A stretch of DNA of 5,792 bases from an uncultured bacterium (GTDB taxonomy: Bacteria; Hydrogenedentota; Hydrogenedentia; Hydrogenedentales; CAITNO01), in the NCBI GenBank assembly GCA_937923585.1, contig CALDSM010000211.1:1-5792 (forward strand), given 5' to 3'. A model generated the notes under the pieces. That model was not told the DNA's origin, made no database searches, and saw nothing but the letters and a program-made list of their open reading frames with translations. Every line of letters begins with the position of its first letter. Position 1 is the first letter of the stretch. This document shows, piece after piece, positions 5,551 to 5,792 of the stretch. The position numbers and the translations under genes are program-made.

Positions 5551-5585
5551 AGCCAAAGCGGCGTCGTTGCCGCCGCACTCCAAAA
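5551..5585 (-). repeat. Outermost arm, right copy
   Basis: Reverse-strand partner of 4906-4960, lacking about 20 bases present in the left copy. Read on the minus strand it gives TTTTGGAGTGCGGCGGCAAC followed by GCCGCTTTGGCT. Confidence 0.8.
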
Positions 5586-5653
5586 TTGATGCCGCCCCAT
5601 TTTCCTCATCCGTTGGCTGAAGAATCGCGAAAGGATTCGACGGAAGGCATGGG

Positions 5654-5743
5654 TCACTTTCCTTCCAAGGCTATCGTGAAGTGGTTCTCGCCGGACTGCA
5701 AATCGTAGCGGAGGAAGAGGAGTTCGCGGGGGAGGATCTTGCC
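5654..5743 (-). CDS. C-terminal 29 residues of an unidentified protein, cut off by the contig end
   Basis: On the minus strand an open frame enters from the contig end and stops at TGA (5656-5654). It contains RELLFLRYDLQSGENHF and ends IALEGK. Of its 29 sense codons, 24 end in G or C, as expected for coding sequence in this GC-rich genome. The peptide has an ordinary alternating hydrophobic/polar composition. The frame is lost in the adapter at 5746. The competing minus-strand frame across this stretch is proline- and arginine-rich and opens with adapter-derived residues (MCSSDL). I do not recognise the family. It would lie upstream of, and on the same strand as, the glycosidase-like gene, separated by the repeat island. 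Confidence 0.45.
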   Translation of the reverse strand, partial: GKILPRELLFLRYDLQSGENHFTIALEGK

Positions 5744-5745
5744 TG

Positions 5746-5792
5746 AGATCGGAAGAGCACACGTCTGAACTCCAGTCACGATCAGATCTCGT
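5746..5792 (+). other. Illumina TruSeq adapter with index GATCAG (assembly contaminant)
   Basis: The sequence begins AGATCGGAAGAGCACACGTC and continues through the TruSeq index adapter. The six-base index GATCAG (5780-5785, TruSeq index 9) and ATCTCGT follow. It is library adapter read through at the contig end, not genomic DNA, and should be trimmed from 5746. Confidence 0.98.

Larger units (their letters stand above)
4906..5585. repeat. Nested multi-layer inverted-repeat island filling the spacer
   Basis: The spacer between the glycosidase-like gene and the truncated gene at the contig end carries no credible gene. It holds four inverted-repeat pairs of unrelated sequence, nested in order: 4906-4960 with 5551-5585, 5009-5045 with 5451-5487, 5107-5163 with 5307-5363, and 5184-5202 with 5268-5286. 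The pair midpoints fall between about 5235 and 5256. A further hairpin of another type sits at the centre (5234-5247). The right side also has two unpaired modules (5390-5425 and 5517-5534). Bases 4820-4905 and 5586-5653 outside the island show nothing I can assign. The long open frames here are by-products of the repeats. Confidence 0.85.

Noticed and set aside
4906..5585. Insertion sequence or MITE with terminal inverted repeats
   Set aside because: No transposase frame is inside and no target-site duplication is visible just outside 4906 or 5585. The nested layers do not fit a single TIR pair.
5622..5638. GAATC/GATTC hairpin downstream of the truncated minus-strand gene, as a terminator
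   Set aside because: Five pairs with a seven-base loop and no T-tract; too weak to call.
5304..5762. A 152-residue minus-strand open frame starting MCSSDL
   Set aside because: Its first residues are translated Illumina adapter and the rest crosses the repeat island.

Overview
The window is a GC-rich bacterial contig end carrying five recognisable genes, one 29-residue tail of a sixth, and a repeat-packed spacer of about 850 bases. The last 47 bases are Illumina TruSeq adapter, so the real genome ends at about position 5745. High GC, the uncharacterised secreted six-hairpin-type glycosidase, and interspersed hairpin repeats suggest an environmental bacterium of the Planctomycetes/Verrucomicrobia/Hydrogenedentes kind. 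That placement is an impression from style, not a demonstrated assignment.

Positions 1-1957 (plus strand) hold a membrane-protein cluster. It comprises a signal peptidase I whose 5' end runs off the window and which has at least three membrane segments before its catalytic domain, a rhomboid intramembrane serine protease with an intact Ser/His dyad, and a small membrane-anchored J-domain co-chaperone. The last two are 27 bases apart and in the same frame. All three fit membrane protein processing and quality control. A stand-alone 2H phosphoesterase (2'-5' RNA ligase family) follows at 2049-2609 behind a perfect TATAAT hexamer. The sequence CCGGTAYAATRG occurs upstream of both the rhomboid and this gene and may be the local form of the -10 promoter element.

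Positions 2723-4804 (minus strand, convergent with the above) encode a 693-residue exported protein resembling six-hairpin glycosidases of the GH65-like type. A good GGAG ribosome binding site places its start 15 bases inside the longest possible frame.

Positions 4805-5653 hold no credible gene but a striking structure. Four different inverted-repeat pairs are nested one inside another around almost the same centre (about 5235-5256), with a fifth, unrelated hairpin of the GCGAAGGCGGG type at the middle. Arms are diverged in several layers, and one stem shows two compensatory base-pair changes between its copies, so this is not a simple assembly palindrome. The best conserved layer is a 33-base perfect inverted pair. 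Each copy is a hairpin preceded by the tetranucleotide GTAG, the arrangement known for REP/BIME elements mobilised by RAYT (TnpA-REP) transposases. Long open frames across this spacer are products of the repeats.

Positions 5654-5743 (minus strand) read as the C-terminus of another gene, cut off by the adapter.
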